64,000 nucleotides of DNA from Butyrivibrio hungatei (GTDB taxonomy: Bacteria; Bacillota; Clostridia; Lachnospirales; Lachnospiraceae): positions 122,122-186,121 of the forward strand of contig NZ_FMUR01000008.1 of assembly GCF_900101605.1 (NCBI RefSeq). The letters are read 5' to 3'. Shown in pieces: positions 35,038-43,721 of the stretch. The first letter of the stretch is position 1; each line of letters opens with the position of its first letter. The notes beneath the pieces are model-generated. The model worked only from the letters and a program-made list of their open reading frames with translations, ran no database searches and was not told the DNA's origin. Both the position numbers and the translations under genes were made by a program.

Positions 35038-35568
35038 ATGCCAGAAAATAATTCGAGAACAAGCCTGTTCCTGATGGAACTTATAATAGCGGTATTTTTC
35101 TTTTCCCTCGCCGCGGCGGTTTCAATAAGACTGTTCGTCGGTGCGCACAAACTCACAGAAAAGTCCACCGCACTCAGCAACGCCACGATCTGGTCACAAA
35201 GCCTTTCCGAAGCTTTTTATGAATGTAACGGCGATGTAAATAAGATAGCCGAGCTGTTCCCATCCGCATACATCACTGAGAACGCCATAATCCTCTTTTT
35301 TGACAAAGAATGGAATGTACTTGAGGAAGCTCACTCAGACGCCTCATATGAAGCTATTTTGGTCACAGAAAAGGCCGATGCATCTTCCGTCTACTCAGAC
35401 ATCAAGGATTACGGTTCTTCGTATTCGGGAAAAGCAGCTAAAGGTAATGTGGCTGTACTTAATATTAAGGATACCGATGAAGTAATTTCTTCGATTCCGA
35501 AAGATCAGAATATAGTAATAATCAGTTATACGGTTGACACGCCGCTCAGCCAAAAGGAGTCCAAGTGA
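35038..35568 (+). CDS. Pilin-like protein 3
   Basis: A 176-residue protein. Its N-terminus (SRTSLFLMELIIAVFFFSLA, residues 6-25) most resembles a type IV prepilin: short polar leader, then a hydrophobic helix with a glutamate at mature position five. The leader residue before the helix is not the usual glycine. The remaining domain is polar and of unknown fold. It overlaps the next gene by four bases. Confidence 0.65.
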   Translation: MPENNSRTSLFLMELIIAVFFFSLAAAVSIRLFVGAHKLTEKSTALSNATIWSQSLSEAFYECNGDVNKIAELFPSAYITENAIILFFDKEWNVLEEAHSDASYEAILVTEKADASSVYSDIKDYGSSYSGKAAKGNVAVLNIKDTDEVISSIPKDQNIVIISYTVDTPLSQKESK

Positions 35569-35969
35569 AAAAGAAAGGAAAACACGGCATAAATATCGGA
35601 ACAGCCTCTATTCTTCTTATCTTTTCCGTTTTGTGCCTTATATCATTTGCAACGCTTACGCTCGTAAATGCCAAAGCAGATTACAATTTAAGCAAAAATC
35701 TTTCCGACAGACAGCTTGCATACTACGATGCATGCCACAAAGGAAACGCATTTGCAACTGCTGTAAATTCGGGCTATCGCAAAGGAATTTCAGGTGCTAT
35801 AATGAAGGAAAGCATACCATTAACCGATAAGCAATCACTTGATATTGCGATAATCGTTAATAGTTCAAAAAAATCCTTCAATTCAGACAATACTTGTAGT
35901 ATAATTCAGTGGCAGGTCGTTAATCACGACGATACAGAGTATGACTACTCTCTGCCGGTAATGAAATAA
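35565..35969 (+). CDS. Pilin-like protein 4
   Basis: A 134-residue protein with a basic start, a membrane helix at about 13-34 (ASILLIFSVLCLISFATLTL) and a helix LSKNLSDRQLAYYDACHKGNAFA. Starts in an overlap with pilin-like protein 3 and ends the operon. No family recognised beyond the shared one-helix layout. Possibly a minor subunit initiating assembly. Confidence 0.6.
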   Translation: MKKKGKHGINIGTASILLIFSVLCLISFATLTLVNAKADYNLSKNLSDRQLAYYDACHKGNAFATAVNSGYRKGISGAIMKESIPLTDKQSLDIAIIVNSSKKSFNSDNTCSIIQWQVVNHDDTEYDYSLPVMK

Positions 35970-36153
35970 TGGTAACAGATAACTTTAGCTTTCAACAAAA
36001 ACGAAATTTTATCAAATTTTTATTTTTTAAATAACGTTTTAACTCGCTTTATCATAATCATGTGTTACAATATATTATGTACCGAATTACTTAATTTTGA
36101 AAAAAATTGCTTAAATTTTTTTAGCAACTAAAAATACTTTTTGGAGGTTCAAT

Positions 36154-36516
36154 ATGGGAAAAAGAATACTCATTACTGATGACGCCGCTTTCATGCGTAT
36201 GATGCTTAAGGATATCCTTTCTAAGAATGGATACGAAATTGCGGGTGAAGCTGAGAACGGTAAAGTCGCAATCGAGAAATATAATGAGTTGAAACCCGAC
36301 CTTGTTACTCTGGATATCACAATGCCTGAGCTTGATGGAATTGGCGCACTTAAGGGAATTAAGGCTGCAGATCCTAACGCTGTATGTATCATGTGTTCCG
36401 CAATGGGTCAGCAGGCGATGGTTATCGAATCAATTCAGGCGGGTGCAAAAGACTTCATTGTTAAGCCTTTCCAGGCCGACCGTGTTCTTGAAGCCGTTAA
36501 GAAAGCTATCGGTTGA
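36154..36516 (+). CDS. cheY: Chemotaxis response regulator CheY
   Basis: A 120-residue single receiver domain. The acidic pair is D9/D10, the phosphorylation site D54 (VTLDITMPELDG), the switch residue S82 (MCSAMGQ) and the invariant lysine K104 (IVKPF). It has no output domain, so it acts by protein contact, most likely with the flagellar switch. A GGAGG site precedes it. It is not in an operon; a terminator follows at once. The CheC-like protein at 62120 could remove its phosphate and the EIDALI-containing small protein at 8372 could bind it. Confidence 0.95.
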   Translation: MGKRILITDDAAFMRMMLKDILSKNGYEIAGEAENGKVAIEKYNELKPDLVTLDITMPELDGIGALKGIKAADPNAVCIMCSAMGQQAMVIESIQAGAKDFIVKPFQADRVLEAVKKAIG

Positions 36517-36548
36517 TATTCATTCATGTAATGTTAAAGCGAAAAATT

Positions 36549-36585
36549 AAGGCTGTCACACTTTTTAGTGCGACAGCCTTTTCTT
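36549..36585 (+). terminator. Terminator of cheY
   Basis: AAGGCTGTC pairs with GACAGCCTT, followed by TTCTTATTTT. Confidence 0.85.
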
Positions 36586-36621
36586 ATTTTATAGAAAATT
36601 CCTCCGGGTTTCCTATAAAAC

Positions 36622-36663
36622 AAAAATATGACCTTAGAAGACATTTTCTGCATCTAAGGTCAT
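36622..36663 (-). terminator. Terminator of the M56 cluster
   Basis: ATGACCTTAGA and TCTAAGGTCAT form a stem followed by ATTTTTG on the minus strand. Confidence 0.75.
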
Positions 36664-36697
36664 ATCCCTTGTTCTTTATTCCCTTTATATAGTACAG

Positions 36698-36859
36698 TTA
36701 TTTGCTTTCCATACTTGCAAGAATATCATCTTTCATATCATAGCTGTCACCTGTAATAAAAAATACAAACAGCCAGATCATTAAAATCGCTATAAAAAAC
36801 AACATATTATGTATGCCTATGCTTTCCCAAAACATCATAATCGAAAATAATGCAGACAT
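36698..36859 (-). CDS. 53-residue membrane protein
   Basis: A small gene with a strong GGGAGGAG site nine bases before its ATG. The product is almost entirely one or two hydrophobic segments (MSALFSIMMFW and MLFFIAILMIWLFVFFIT) followed by an acidic tail (GDSYDMKDDILASMESK). It is the last gene of the M56/BlaI cluster. No family recognised. The strong ribosome site is the main support. Confidence 0.55.
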   Translation of the reverse strand: MSALFSIMMFWESIGIHNMLFFIAILMIWLFVFFITGDSYDMKDDILASMESK

Positions 36860-36876
36860 ACTGACGCTCCTCCCAA

Positions 36877-36938
36877 TTATCCGATGATAAGCGCACTCAC
36901 GGTAATTGCATTATTTAAAACGCTTATGAATAATCTTT
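36877..36938 (-). pseudogene. N-terminal remnant of an M56 gene
   Basis: The frame reads LFISVLNNAITVSALIIG and then stops. It matches the start of both intact M56 proteins here (LFIGVLNNAITVSALIIAI and the 36947-38170 copy). Lacks a start codon and all of the rest. Confidence 0.7.
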
Positions 36939-36946
36939 CCCTGAGA

Positions 36947-38170
36947 TTACTTATTAGAATCCACATATTCTCCATCTACGTAACCTTCGCCATCAGAAGT
37001 TATAATCTTATACCAGCCGTCAACTTCTTCAATAATCTGAACTTCTTCGTCAGATGCAACATAACCTATGTTCTCGCTGTCTGCATTGGGAGCACTGCGA
37101 ACCTTCAGCACACCATCAGGTGTTTTAACTATGCCAATCCATCCAGATTCTTCAGGAGCTGAAACATTGGAAGCAGCTTCATCTGCAACATCCGCAACAG
37201 CAATAAACTTATCGTCTTGCTCGTTTTTCTGTACCGGTTGCTCTGCCTGTACCTGCTCAGTTTCTGCCACCTGCTGCTCGTTTACCGGTTTCAAACTCTT
37301 ATTTGTAGCGAAACACACTCCTACACCTGCACACACCATAATAGATGCTATAGTGATCCAAAAAGCGGGTCTCTTATAATTCACAACATTCTTTATTCTA
37401 TTCTTCACGTCTGTTTCTCCAAATGCTACGGGACAAGCGGCTATCATCTTTCTTGGCATACTGTTTTCAAGCAGTATTTTGCAGTATTCAGCCTTTTCGT
37501 CCTTTTCAATGTTTTTAGTTACTTTTTCATCGCAGGCATACTCTATATCCTTACAAAGAAGAATATATGCGATCCAGCACAGCGGATTAAACCAATATAC
37601 CGACAATATCAAGAAACCAAGCGGTTTCCATAGGTGATCGTACCTACTTAGATGAGCAAATTCATGTTTCAATATATATTCTCTTGCTCCCTCAGGCAGC
37701 GATGACGGTATATAAACCTTCGGAGATATTGTTCCAAGAATAAATGAATCCGAAATGTCATCACACTCATAAACCTTTGAATCTATCTTTACCGAAACGC
37801 TGACTCTTTTCCTTATAAGCACATATGTTGCAACAGCATAAGTCAGCATTAGTATCACACCTGTAAGCCACACAAGCGCACCTATCCGGAAAAAAATCTG
37901 CAACGAATTTACACTGCTACTTATCCCTGAGCTTATCTGCGGATTATTTTCCATTGCAATATTTGCAGGAATCGGCTCTCTTGTAGGAATAAGGCTTAAT
38001 GCGCTTTCAATCTGTATCGGCACGATCAGCCTGAATGCCACAATTATCCATAACATGCACGTGATCCATTTAGGCATCTTTTTTCCAAGTGCCCTTACCA
38101 TAATGATTGCAATAATAAGAGCGCTTACAGTGATTGCATTATTTAATACGAACAAAAATACCTGTTCCAT
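36947..38170 (-). CDS. BlaR1-type M56 peptidase with C-terminal SH3 domain
   Basis: A 407-residue membrane protein. Four membrane segments fall at about 3-25, 32-52, 92-115 and 275-295. Between the third and fourth lies an M56 zinc peptidase domain with HEFAHLSRYDH near 168 and EYACDEKV near 212. The segment after residue 295 is extracytoplasmic: a Gln/Glu-rich linker, then a bacterial SH3 domain at about 345-402 (LKVRSAPNADSENIGYV). In BlaR1/MecR1 systems the peptidase cleaves the BlaI-type repressor upon sensing outside. Here the sensor is an SH3 domain and not a penicillin-binding domain. Starts four bases after BlaI. Confidence 0.88.
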   Translation of the reverse strand: MEQVFLFVLNNAITVSALIIAIIMVRALGKKMPKWITCMLWIIVAFRLIVPIQIESALSLIPTREPIPANIAMENNPQISSGISSSVNSLQIFFRIGALVWLTGVILMLTYAVATYVLIRKRVSVSVKIDSKVYECDDISDSFILGTISPKVYIPSSLPEGAREYILKHEFAHLSRYDHLWKPLGFLILSVYWFNPLCWIAYILLCKDIEYACDEKVTKNIEKDEKAEYCKILLENSMPRKMIAACPVAFGETDVKNRIKNVVNYKRPAFWITIASIMVCAGVGVCFATNKSLKPVNEQQVAETEQVQAEQPVQKNEQDDKFIAVADVADEAASNVSAPEESGWIGIVKTPDGVLKVRSAPNADSENIGYVASDEEVQIIEEVDGWYKIITSDGEGYVDGEYVDSNK

Positions 38171-38173
38171 AAG

Positions 38174-38539
38174 CTATTCCCCTTTTATCTCGTCGATCAT
38201 CTTCTGTATCTCTTCAACATCATCGGCCGAAAGCTTTTTACGTGAAGTAAATGCAGCAATGAATGCAGGAAGTGAACCCTCAAACGTATCCTCAATTATC
38301 TTTTCGCTTTGTGCCGCGCCAAATTCCTCTTTGGTGAGAACAGATGATACAACACCGTTTTCATTTTTGAATATGCCACGCTCACACAAGCGCTTCAACA
38401 TTGTGTAAGTGGTAGACTTTTTCCACTCCAGTTTTTGCTCACACAGCTTTACAAGCTCACCTGAAGGGATAGGCTCATTTTGCCATATAATATCTGCAAA
38501 CTGTCTTTCTACAGCACCTAACCTCAGTTCTTCCATCAT
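38174..38539 (-). CDS. BlaI/MecI/CopY-family repressor
   Basis: A 121-residue winged-helix transcription repressor. The DNA-binding part is residues 5-75 (AVERQFADIIWQNEPIPSGELVKLCEQ then KKSTTYTMLKRLCERGI), the recognition-helix motif typical of BlaI. The C-terminal helix pair gives dimerisation. It is expected to repress this cluster and be cut by one of the adjacent M56 peptidases. It is the only repressor gene for two intact M56 genes. A TTGTAA...TTACAA dyad lies in the sequence upstream, but it coincides with remnant coding sequence. Confidence 0.92.
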   Translation of the reverse strand: MMEELRLGAVERQFADIIWQNEPIPSGELVKLCEQKLEWKKSTTYTMLKRLCERGIFKNENGVVSSVLTKEEFGAAQSEKIIEDTFEGSLPAFIAAFTSRKKLSADDVEEIQKMIDEIKGE

Positions 38540-38561
38540 TACCTCCGTAACTTATCTAAAT

Positions 38562-38675
38562 TTATGACCACTCGAATTTTTGTAATTTATAATTTACAAC
38601 ATTATTAATTCTTTTCTTCATGTCTATTACTCCTAATGTCACCGGACAAGCTACAATATACAGCTTTCTTGCCCT
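38562..38675 (-). pseudogene. Internal remnant of an M56 gene
   Basis: The frame reads ARKLYIVACPVTLGVIDMKKRINNVVNYK, matching PRKMIAACPVAFGETDVKNRIKNVVNYK of the intact copies, then stops. It lies between the second M56 gene and blaI, as the relic of a further tandem copy. Confidence 0.75.
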
Positions 38676-38685
38676 TCATAATGTT

Positions 38686-40263
38686 TTAGTTATTTTTATT
38701 TACTTCTGCTTTAATCTGTTCAGCAACTTCATTATTTAATTTTATAATGACTTTTTCATAAGTATCATTATCAACCTGAGGATACTTTTTATATACTTTG
38801 TGCACACTAGGCTGGAGTGATGCCAAGTCAATATGCTTCCACTCCTCTTTTGTAGCCTCATCAGCTATATTATCGTTTACATGCAATTCACCATTTTCAT
38901 CTGTATATATATAGAACCAACTACATTCCGGAATAGGCTTATCATACTCTTTATACTTAACAGTATTAAACACATAAACAATATTTGTTCCTTCATGAGG
39001 TCCGGGCTGGTTATATATATTAAACGAATCATATTTTTCGATATGATCTGCCATTGCTTTTGTCCTAAGCTCACTATATTCACTTAAATCTTTGTGCATG
39101 CCTTTAAGTGTTTCTATATCACCGCTTGCTTGGGCTTCATAGAACTTATTGATAAAGTCGATGATTTTAGGATCTGTGGTTTCTTTCAGTTCCAGTTTCG
39201 GATCGGCTGCTGTCTCGTCCCCTTCATAAAGCCTAGTCCAGACACTTTTTTCACTCTTAGGCGTCTGTTCCTGATTTTCTGCTTGCGCCTGCGCAAGTTT
39301 TACTGTTTGCTGCTCACTTGTAGTATTTGTGTTCCTGCTTGTTGCAAAACACACACCCACCACAGCGCACACCATGATAGAAGCCAATGTAATCCAAAAA
39401 GCCGGTTTCTTATAATTTACAATATTCTTTATTCTGTCTTTCACGTCTGTTCCTCCAAATGCCACCGGGCAAGCCGATATCATATTTCTTGGCATACTGT
39501 TTTCAAGTAGTATTCTGCAATATTCAGCTTTCTCTCCCTTCTCAATGTTTTTAGTTACTTTTTCATCGCATGCATACTCTATATCCTTGCAAAGAAGAAT
39601 ATAAGCTATCCAGCATAGCGGGTTAAACCAATATACCGATAGGATTAAGAAGCCAAGCGGTTTCCATAGGTGATCGTACCTGCTTAAATGAGCAAATTCA
39701 TGCTTTAATATATACACTCTTGCTTCATCAGACAGCGATGAAGGTATATAAACTTTCGGAGATATTGTCCCAAGAATAAATGAATCTGAAATATCATCAC
39801 ACTCATAAACCCTTGAATCAATCTTCACCGATGCGCTGACTTTTTTCCTTATCAGCATATATGTTGTCGCAGCATAGATCAGCATTACTGCCATGCCCAC
39901 AAGCCACGCAAGTGCACCTGTATGGAAAAAAATCTGCATCGGATTGATACTTACTGCCTTTTCCGGTGTAAAGCTCTGACTGATAACAGGATTCACAATC
40001 TCGTCAACACTGCTTATTCCTGAGCTTATCTGCGGTTTTGTTTCCATAGAAATGTTTGTCGGAATCGGTTTTCCTGAAGGTATCAAACTAAGTACACTTT
40101 CAAACTGTATGGGAACAACCAATTTTATCGCGACAGTCATCCATAGCATGCATGCAATCCATTTAGGCATCTTTTTCCCAAAAGCTCTGACTACGATGAT
40201 CGCAATGATAAGCGCACTTACCGTAATAGCATTGTTTAAAACGCCTATGAATAATTGCTCCAT
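38686..40263 (-). CDS. BlaR1-type M56 peptidase, second copy
   Basis: A 525-residue paralogue of the protein at 36947-38170, nearly identical over long stretches of the membrane and peptidase core. HEFAHLSRYDH is near 193 and EYACDEKV near 237, with four membrane segments. The outside part (from about 325) is different: it lacks the SH3 domain and has a roughly 180-residue domain (PKIIDFINKFYEAQASGDIETLKGMH... WFYIYTDENGEL) with the pattern of an NTF2-like fold. So one peptidase core is combined with two different sensors in this cluster. Starts behind a GGAGGGAAT site. Confidence 0.88.
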   Translation of the reverse strand: MEQLFIGVLNNAITVSALIIAIIVVRAFGKKMPKWIACMLWMTVAIKLVVPIQFESVLSLIPSGKPIPTNISMETKPQISSGISSVDEIVNPVISQSFTPEKAVSINPMQIFFHTGALAWLVGMAVMLIYAATTYMLIRKKVSASVKIDSRVYECDDISDSFILGTISPKVYIPSSLSDEARVYILKHEFAHLSRYDHLWKPLGFLILSVYWFNPLCWIAYILLCKDIEYACDEKVTKNIEKGEKAEYCRILLENSMPRNMISACPVAFGGTDVKDRIKNIVNYKKPAFWITLASIMVCAVVGVCFATSRNTNTTSEQQTVKLAQAQAENQEQTPKSEKSVWTRLYEGDETAADPKLELKETTDPKIIDFINKFYEAQASGDIETLKGMHKDLSEYSELRTKAMADHIEKYDSFNIYNQPGPHEGTNIVYVFNTVKYKEYDKPIPECSWFYIYTDENGELHVNDNIADEATKEEWKHIDLASLQPSVHKVYKKYPQVDNDTYEKVIIKLNNEVAEQIKAEVNKNN

Positions 40264-40279
40264 CCATTCCCTCCTCTTC

Positions 40280-40330
40280 TTGGTCTACTGATTATAAACC
40301 TTATAAATGTAGTCTACTATTATTAGACCA
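40280..40330. promoter_or_regulatory. Possible operator upstream of the second M56 gene
   Basis: TGGTCTA (about 40281) and TAGACCA (about 40324) form inverted ends, with GTAGTCTAC between. The position and symmetry fit a repressor site, perhaps for the BlaI protein. Confidence 0.35.
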
Positions 40331-40353
40331 TATTGTCAATATACTTCTGATAC

Positions 40354-40390
40354 AAAAAAGGATATGAAAAGCTCAAGCCTTTCATATCCC
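40354..40390 (-). terminator. Terminator of recQ
   Basis: GGATATGAAA and TTCATATCC form a stem followed by TTTTTT on the minus strand. Confidence 0.85.
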
Positions 40391-40396
40391 AATAAT

Positions 40397-42280
40397 TTAT
40401 TTTTTCGTGATAAGCTCCGGAAGCTCTTTACAGCACTCAGAAATCGCTTTCAAAAATCTATCACCGTACTTCTTAAATTTATTCTCTCCGACACCGGAAA
40501 CTTCCAGCATTTCTTCCTTTGTTGTCGGAACCTTGGCTGACATGTCTATTAATGTTTTATCATTAAAGACAATATACGGAGGCATATTTTCCTCGCGAGC
40601 GATTTCAAGCCTTAGCTCCCTGAGTCTTTCAAACAATTTATATCCTGAGGATGTAAGCGAGCTCTTTTCGGCTACTTTTTTGTTTACTTTGCGCGCTTTT
40701 TCAGGACGCTTGTCCTCATCTGTTATCTTAACCATAACTGAGGTAGCTGAATCTTTCAGCCTCCTGATATCTCCCATTTTCAAAACCTGATAATCTCCTA
40801 CAACAAGGTATTTTTCATAAACAAGCTGATCGATGACTCTCATTAACATACTTCTTTTTATCGAATTAAGCACTCCGTACGATTTATAGTTCGTAGCCCC
40901 CACTTCTTTCAACCTTGCCGTTTTTGCTCCAAGGACAGTATCTATGATAATTCCTCTGCCATATCTTCCTTTTGCTTCATAAACGCAATTTATTATCTTT
41001 TTTGCTGCATCAGTCATATCAAGTGTTTCAAACTCACGATTGCAGTTGCCGCAATCTTCGCAAGGATTTTCGTGGTTCTCTCCAAAATATTTCAAAATAT
41101 AATTACGAAGACACCCTGTTGTATAGCAATATCTTTCCATAACCTGCAATCTTTGATTATCCCGTTCCTTGATCGTTTCAAGATCTGCCGGATCAATATC
41201 TGCCACTTCTTTGTGCTCTAACAGAAATCTGTTTATAACAATATCTTGCGGTGAAAACAAAAGAATACACTTTGAATCAAGCCCATCTCTTCCTGCACGC
41301 CCCGCCTCTTGATAGTAATTTTCCATGCTCTGAGGCATATTATAGTGAATGACAAATCTGACATTCGACTTATCAATCCCCATACCAAATGCGTTGGTAG
41401 ATACAACAATACTTTTGTAATCAAAAACAAAATCATCCTGCATCTGCTTTCTTTCAGAAGCGTTCATCCCTGCGTGGTATTTTGCTGCCGCGATTCCTTT
41501 ATCTGCCAATATCTCATATAAGCTGTCTACATTCTTTCTTGTGGCACAATAAATTATTCCACTTTCATTCGGATGATTAGCGATATAATCCAAAATGTAC
41601 TGTTCCTTATTCTTCGGTTTGTCAACTTGAAAATAAAGATTCTCCCTGTCAAATCCACCAATCAGAACATACGGATTACCTAGTCCAAGTGTACACACAA
41701 TATCTTCTCTGACAGTCTCAGTCGCTGTAGCAGTAAACGCACTAATAACAGGCCTCTTGCCCAAAATTTTCACAAACTCAACAATTTTCATGTAGCTTGG
41801 TCTAAAATCCTGCCCCCATTGCGATATACAATGTGCTTCATCAACCGTGATCATTGAAATATTTACAGACTTTGCAAGTTCTATAAACCCTTCCGTCATA
41901 AGTCGTTCAGGCGCAACATATAAGATTTTAAATTCACCATTTCCGGTCTTTTTTACCGTTTCAAATAAATCTCTGTCAGAAAGAGAGCTATTAATATATG
42001 CAGCCGAAACTCCCGCTTCATTCAAAGAATTAACCTGATCCTGCATCAAAGAGATAAGTGGAGAAACCACTAACGTTATGCCATCCAACATCATTGCAGG
42101 TATCTGATAACATAAAGATTTTCCCGCCCCCGTAGGCATAACGGCAAAAACATCTCTTCCATCTAAGATTGCATCAACTATATCTTTCTGCCCCGGTCTG
42201 AAAGTGTCGTATCCAAACAGGACTTTCAGTACCTCTTCAGGGGTTTTATATTTTTTATTTATATTCAAATTGTCACTCAT
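40397..42280 (-). CDS. recQ: ATP-dependent DNA helicase RecQ
   Basis: A 627-residue RecQ helicase for recombination and repair. Seen: FGYDTFRPGQKDIVDAIL (motif 0), MPTGAGKSLCYQIPA (Walker A, about 49-63), VDEAHCISQWGQDFRPSY (DEAH box, about 149-166), AFTATAT, YHAGM, QEAGRAGRDG (about 325). The RecQ zinc-binding cysteines are in YTTGCLRNYILKYFG and NPCEDCGNC near 385-408. A C-terminal HRDC domain covers about 545-620. Standard domain set and length. Confidence 0.96.
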   Translation of the reverse strand: MSDNLNINKKYKTPEEVLKVLFGYDTFRPGQKDIVDAILDGRDVFAVMPTGAGKSLCYQIPAMMLDGITLVVSPLISLMQDQVNSLNEAGVSAAYINSSLSDRDLFETVKKTGNGEFKILYVAPERLMTEGFIELAKSVNISMITVDEAHCISQWGQDFRPSYMKIVEFVKILGKRPVISAFTATATETVREDIVCTLGLGNPYVLIGGFDRENLYFQVDKPKNKEQYILDYIANHPNESGIIYCATRKNVDSLYEILADKGIAAAKYHAGMNASERKQMQDDFVFDYKSIVVSTNAFGMGIDKSNVRFVIHYNMPQSMENYYQEAGRAGRDGLDSKCILLFSPQDIVINRFLLEHKEVADIDPADLETIKERDNQRLQVMERYCYTTGCLRNYILKYFGENHENPCEDCGNCNREFETLDMTDAAKKIINCVYEAKGRYGRGIIIDTVLGAKTARLKEVGATNYKSYGVLNSIKRSMLMRVIDQLVYEKYLVVGDYQVLKMGDIRRLKDSATSVMVKITDEDKRPEKARKVNKKVAEKSSLTSSGYKLFERLRELRLEIAREENMPPYIVFNDKTLIDMSAKVPTTKEEMLEVSGVGENKFKKYGDRFLKAISECCKELPELITKK

Positions 42281-42311
42281 ACCTTCACCATGTTATTTTT
42301 TATTATCATAG

Positions 42312-42341
42312 AAAAAGCCGGACAGCGCTTGTCTATCCGGC
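42312..42341 (-). terminator. Terminator of the Rpn gene
   Basis: GCCGGA(42317)...TCCGGC stem followed by TTTTTC on the minus strand. Confidence 0.8.
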
Positions 42342-42361
42342 CACATAACATACTAATTAAG

Positions 42362-43318
42362 CTAATCTAAGATGCCATACTTTTTATAAAGCTTCATCCT
42401 CTCTTTACCTGTAGCATTTAACGCTTTGTCAAACTCTATACTACCTGGCACTAAAATCTTAAGGAGTTTTGCAAGCATATCGCCGCCTTCCGAAATTCCT
42501 TCTTCCCAGCCTTCCTCGCGGCCTATCTCTCTTTCTGCATCAACCAATTCCTTCCACGCCTTACTAACCATGACTTGCCCTCCTTTCGCATTATCTGTAG
42601 AAATTCTGGTACCGGCAAACATATTTATCATCTCGACGGTCTTTACCTTTAATTCATCGCTTCCTGACATTATTATATCATGCAGTTTCTCACTGTCATC
42701 TGAAATATGTATTATTTCCATAACCTTGCCAAGTTCTGATGAAAACTTCTTAAAATCCTCTATCTCATCAGGCGTTATTAAATTAAGCCTGTAATCATCA
42801 ACATATTTGGCAATTCTCGGATCCATATCCCCAAACATATCGAAAAGCGACCTGGGAGCATCCCATTTTTTCTTATCAAAACAAATACAAAGTGTTATAA
42901 CCGGAAGGATATGATCATCTCTGGAAAAACCGGATATCCTTTCATCTCCTGATAAATCCTTATTATCTTCATGCTGCTTTCTAATGTTCTCAACCTGAGA
43001 AGCATAATTAAGTGCATCATATAAATAATCCCTTACCGGCATAGCATAATGAATATTGGTCTGCCCTTCTATTCCCAAAAGAACCATCGTTGCATATTTA
43101 CTGCGCTTGATATTGCATATTTTTAAAACATCACGCATCTTCTGGCTGGTAAACACTTTATTCATCTTATCAATTACCGCTAATTCCGCAGCATCCTGCT
43201 CTTTTAGCTCTCCAGGCTTAATTACCTCTTCCCCGTCAAAAAAATAGTAATTAAATGCATCGGCAAAAACATCATCCTGTGCAAGATATTGTTTAGTCAA
43301 TATATCTTTCTTCCCCAT
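42362..43318 (-). CDS. Rpn-family nuclease/transposase-like protein
   Basis: A 318-residue PD-(D/E)XK-type protein of the Rpn/transposase_31 group common in Lachnospiraceae. The start (KQYLAQDDVFADAFNYYFFDGEEVIKPGELKEQD) and the central LGIEGQTNIHYAMPVRDYLYDALNYASQV are the usual family blocks. The catalytic set falls near residues 16-110 (D15/D19 region, E82, Q84). The C-terminus is a short Glu-rich tail (EREIGREEGWEEGISEGGDMLAKLL) typical of this group. Its start is 11 bases from the end of the HTH gene, so the two form an operon. Rpn proteins are genetically mobile; here no repeats mark the ends. Confidence 0.78.
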   Translation of the reverse strand: MGKKDILTKQYLAQDDVFADAFNYYFFDGEEVIKPGELKEQDAAELAVIDKMNKVFTSQKMRDVLKICNIKRSKYATMVLLGIEGQTNIHYAMPVRDYLYDALNYASQVENIRKQHEDNKDLSGDERISGFSRDDHILPVITLCICFDKKKWDAPRSLFDMFGDMDPRIAKYVDDYRLNLITPDEIEDFKKFSSELGKVMEIIHISDDSEKLHDIIMSGSDELKVKTVEMINMFAGTRISTDNAKGGQVMVSKAWKELVDAEREIGREEGWEEGISEGGDMLAKLLKILVPGSIEFDKALNATGKERMKLYKKYGILD

Positions 43319-43329
43319 AATTTAAAACT

Positions 43330-43599
43330 TCAACACTGTCTCCTCTTCTCATTTGCAACCTTATATGCAATCAGCTTAAGAACATATTCCGGCATAACAC
43401 GACGTCCAAGTTCCCACTCCTGCATCGTCCTGTACGGAATTTCAAGCCACTCCGAAAATTGCTTTCTGTTCATTCCCGAGAATTCTCTGATTGCCTTAAA
43501 AGCATACGCAGTCCTGGTACGCTCTATGCCCTCATCGCTTCTGCCTGCTATCTCAATTTCGACTTCAATACCCTCTATGTTATATTTCTCAGTTCTCAT
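43330..43599 (-). CDS. HTH protein paired with the Rpn gene
   Basis: An 89-residue protein. Residues 34-70 fit a helix-turn-helix of the XRE/antitoxin kind (AIREFSGMNRKQFSEWLEIPYRTMQEWELG), followed by a basic C-terminus. The N-terminal 25 residues are strand-like (YNIEGIEVEIEIAGR). It directly precedes the Rpn gene and probably regulates the pair. A large inverted repeat lies just before its start. Confidence 0.7.
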   Translation of the reverse strand: MRTEKYNIEGIEVEIEIAGRSDEGIERTRTAYAFKAIREFSGMNRKQFSEWLEIPYRTMQEWELGRRVMPEYVLKLIAYKVANEKRRQC

Positions 43600-43609
43600 A
43601 AATCCTCAC

Positions 43610-43670
43610 AAAAAAATATGTAGTCACTGCGTGCATCACAAACAAATTGTAATATACGCAATGACTACAT
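43610..43670 (-). terminator. Inverted repeat between the ABC operon and the HTH gene
   Basis: ATGTAGTCA(C)TGCGT (from 43618) and ACGCA(A)TGACTACAT (to 43670) form a long stem with a large loop, followed by seven T on the minus strand. It can end the ABC operon, and could also be an operator for the HTH gene. Confidence 0.6.
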
Positions 43671-43721
43671 GTCAAGAAAATATTTTTATACTAATATACA
43701 AACTCTCGGCCTAACTATACT

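Noticed and set aside
38575..38605. TTGTAA...TTACAA dyad as a BlaI operator
   Set aside because: The same bases are the codons of the conserved NVVNYK stretch in an M56 remnant, and the intact M56 genes have similar sequence there, so symmetry may be incidental.
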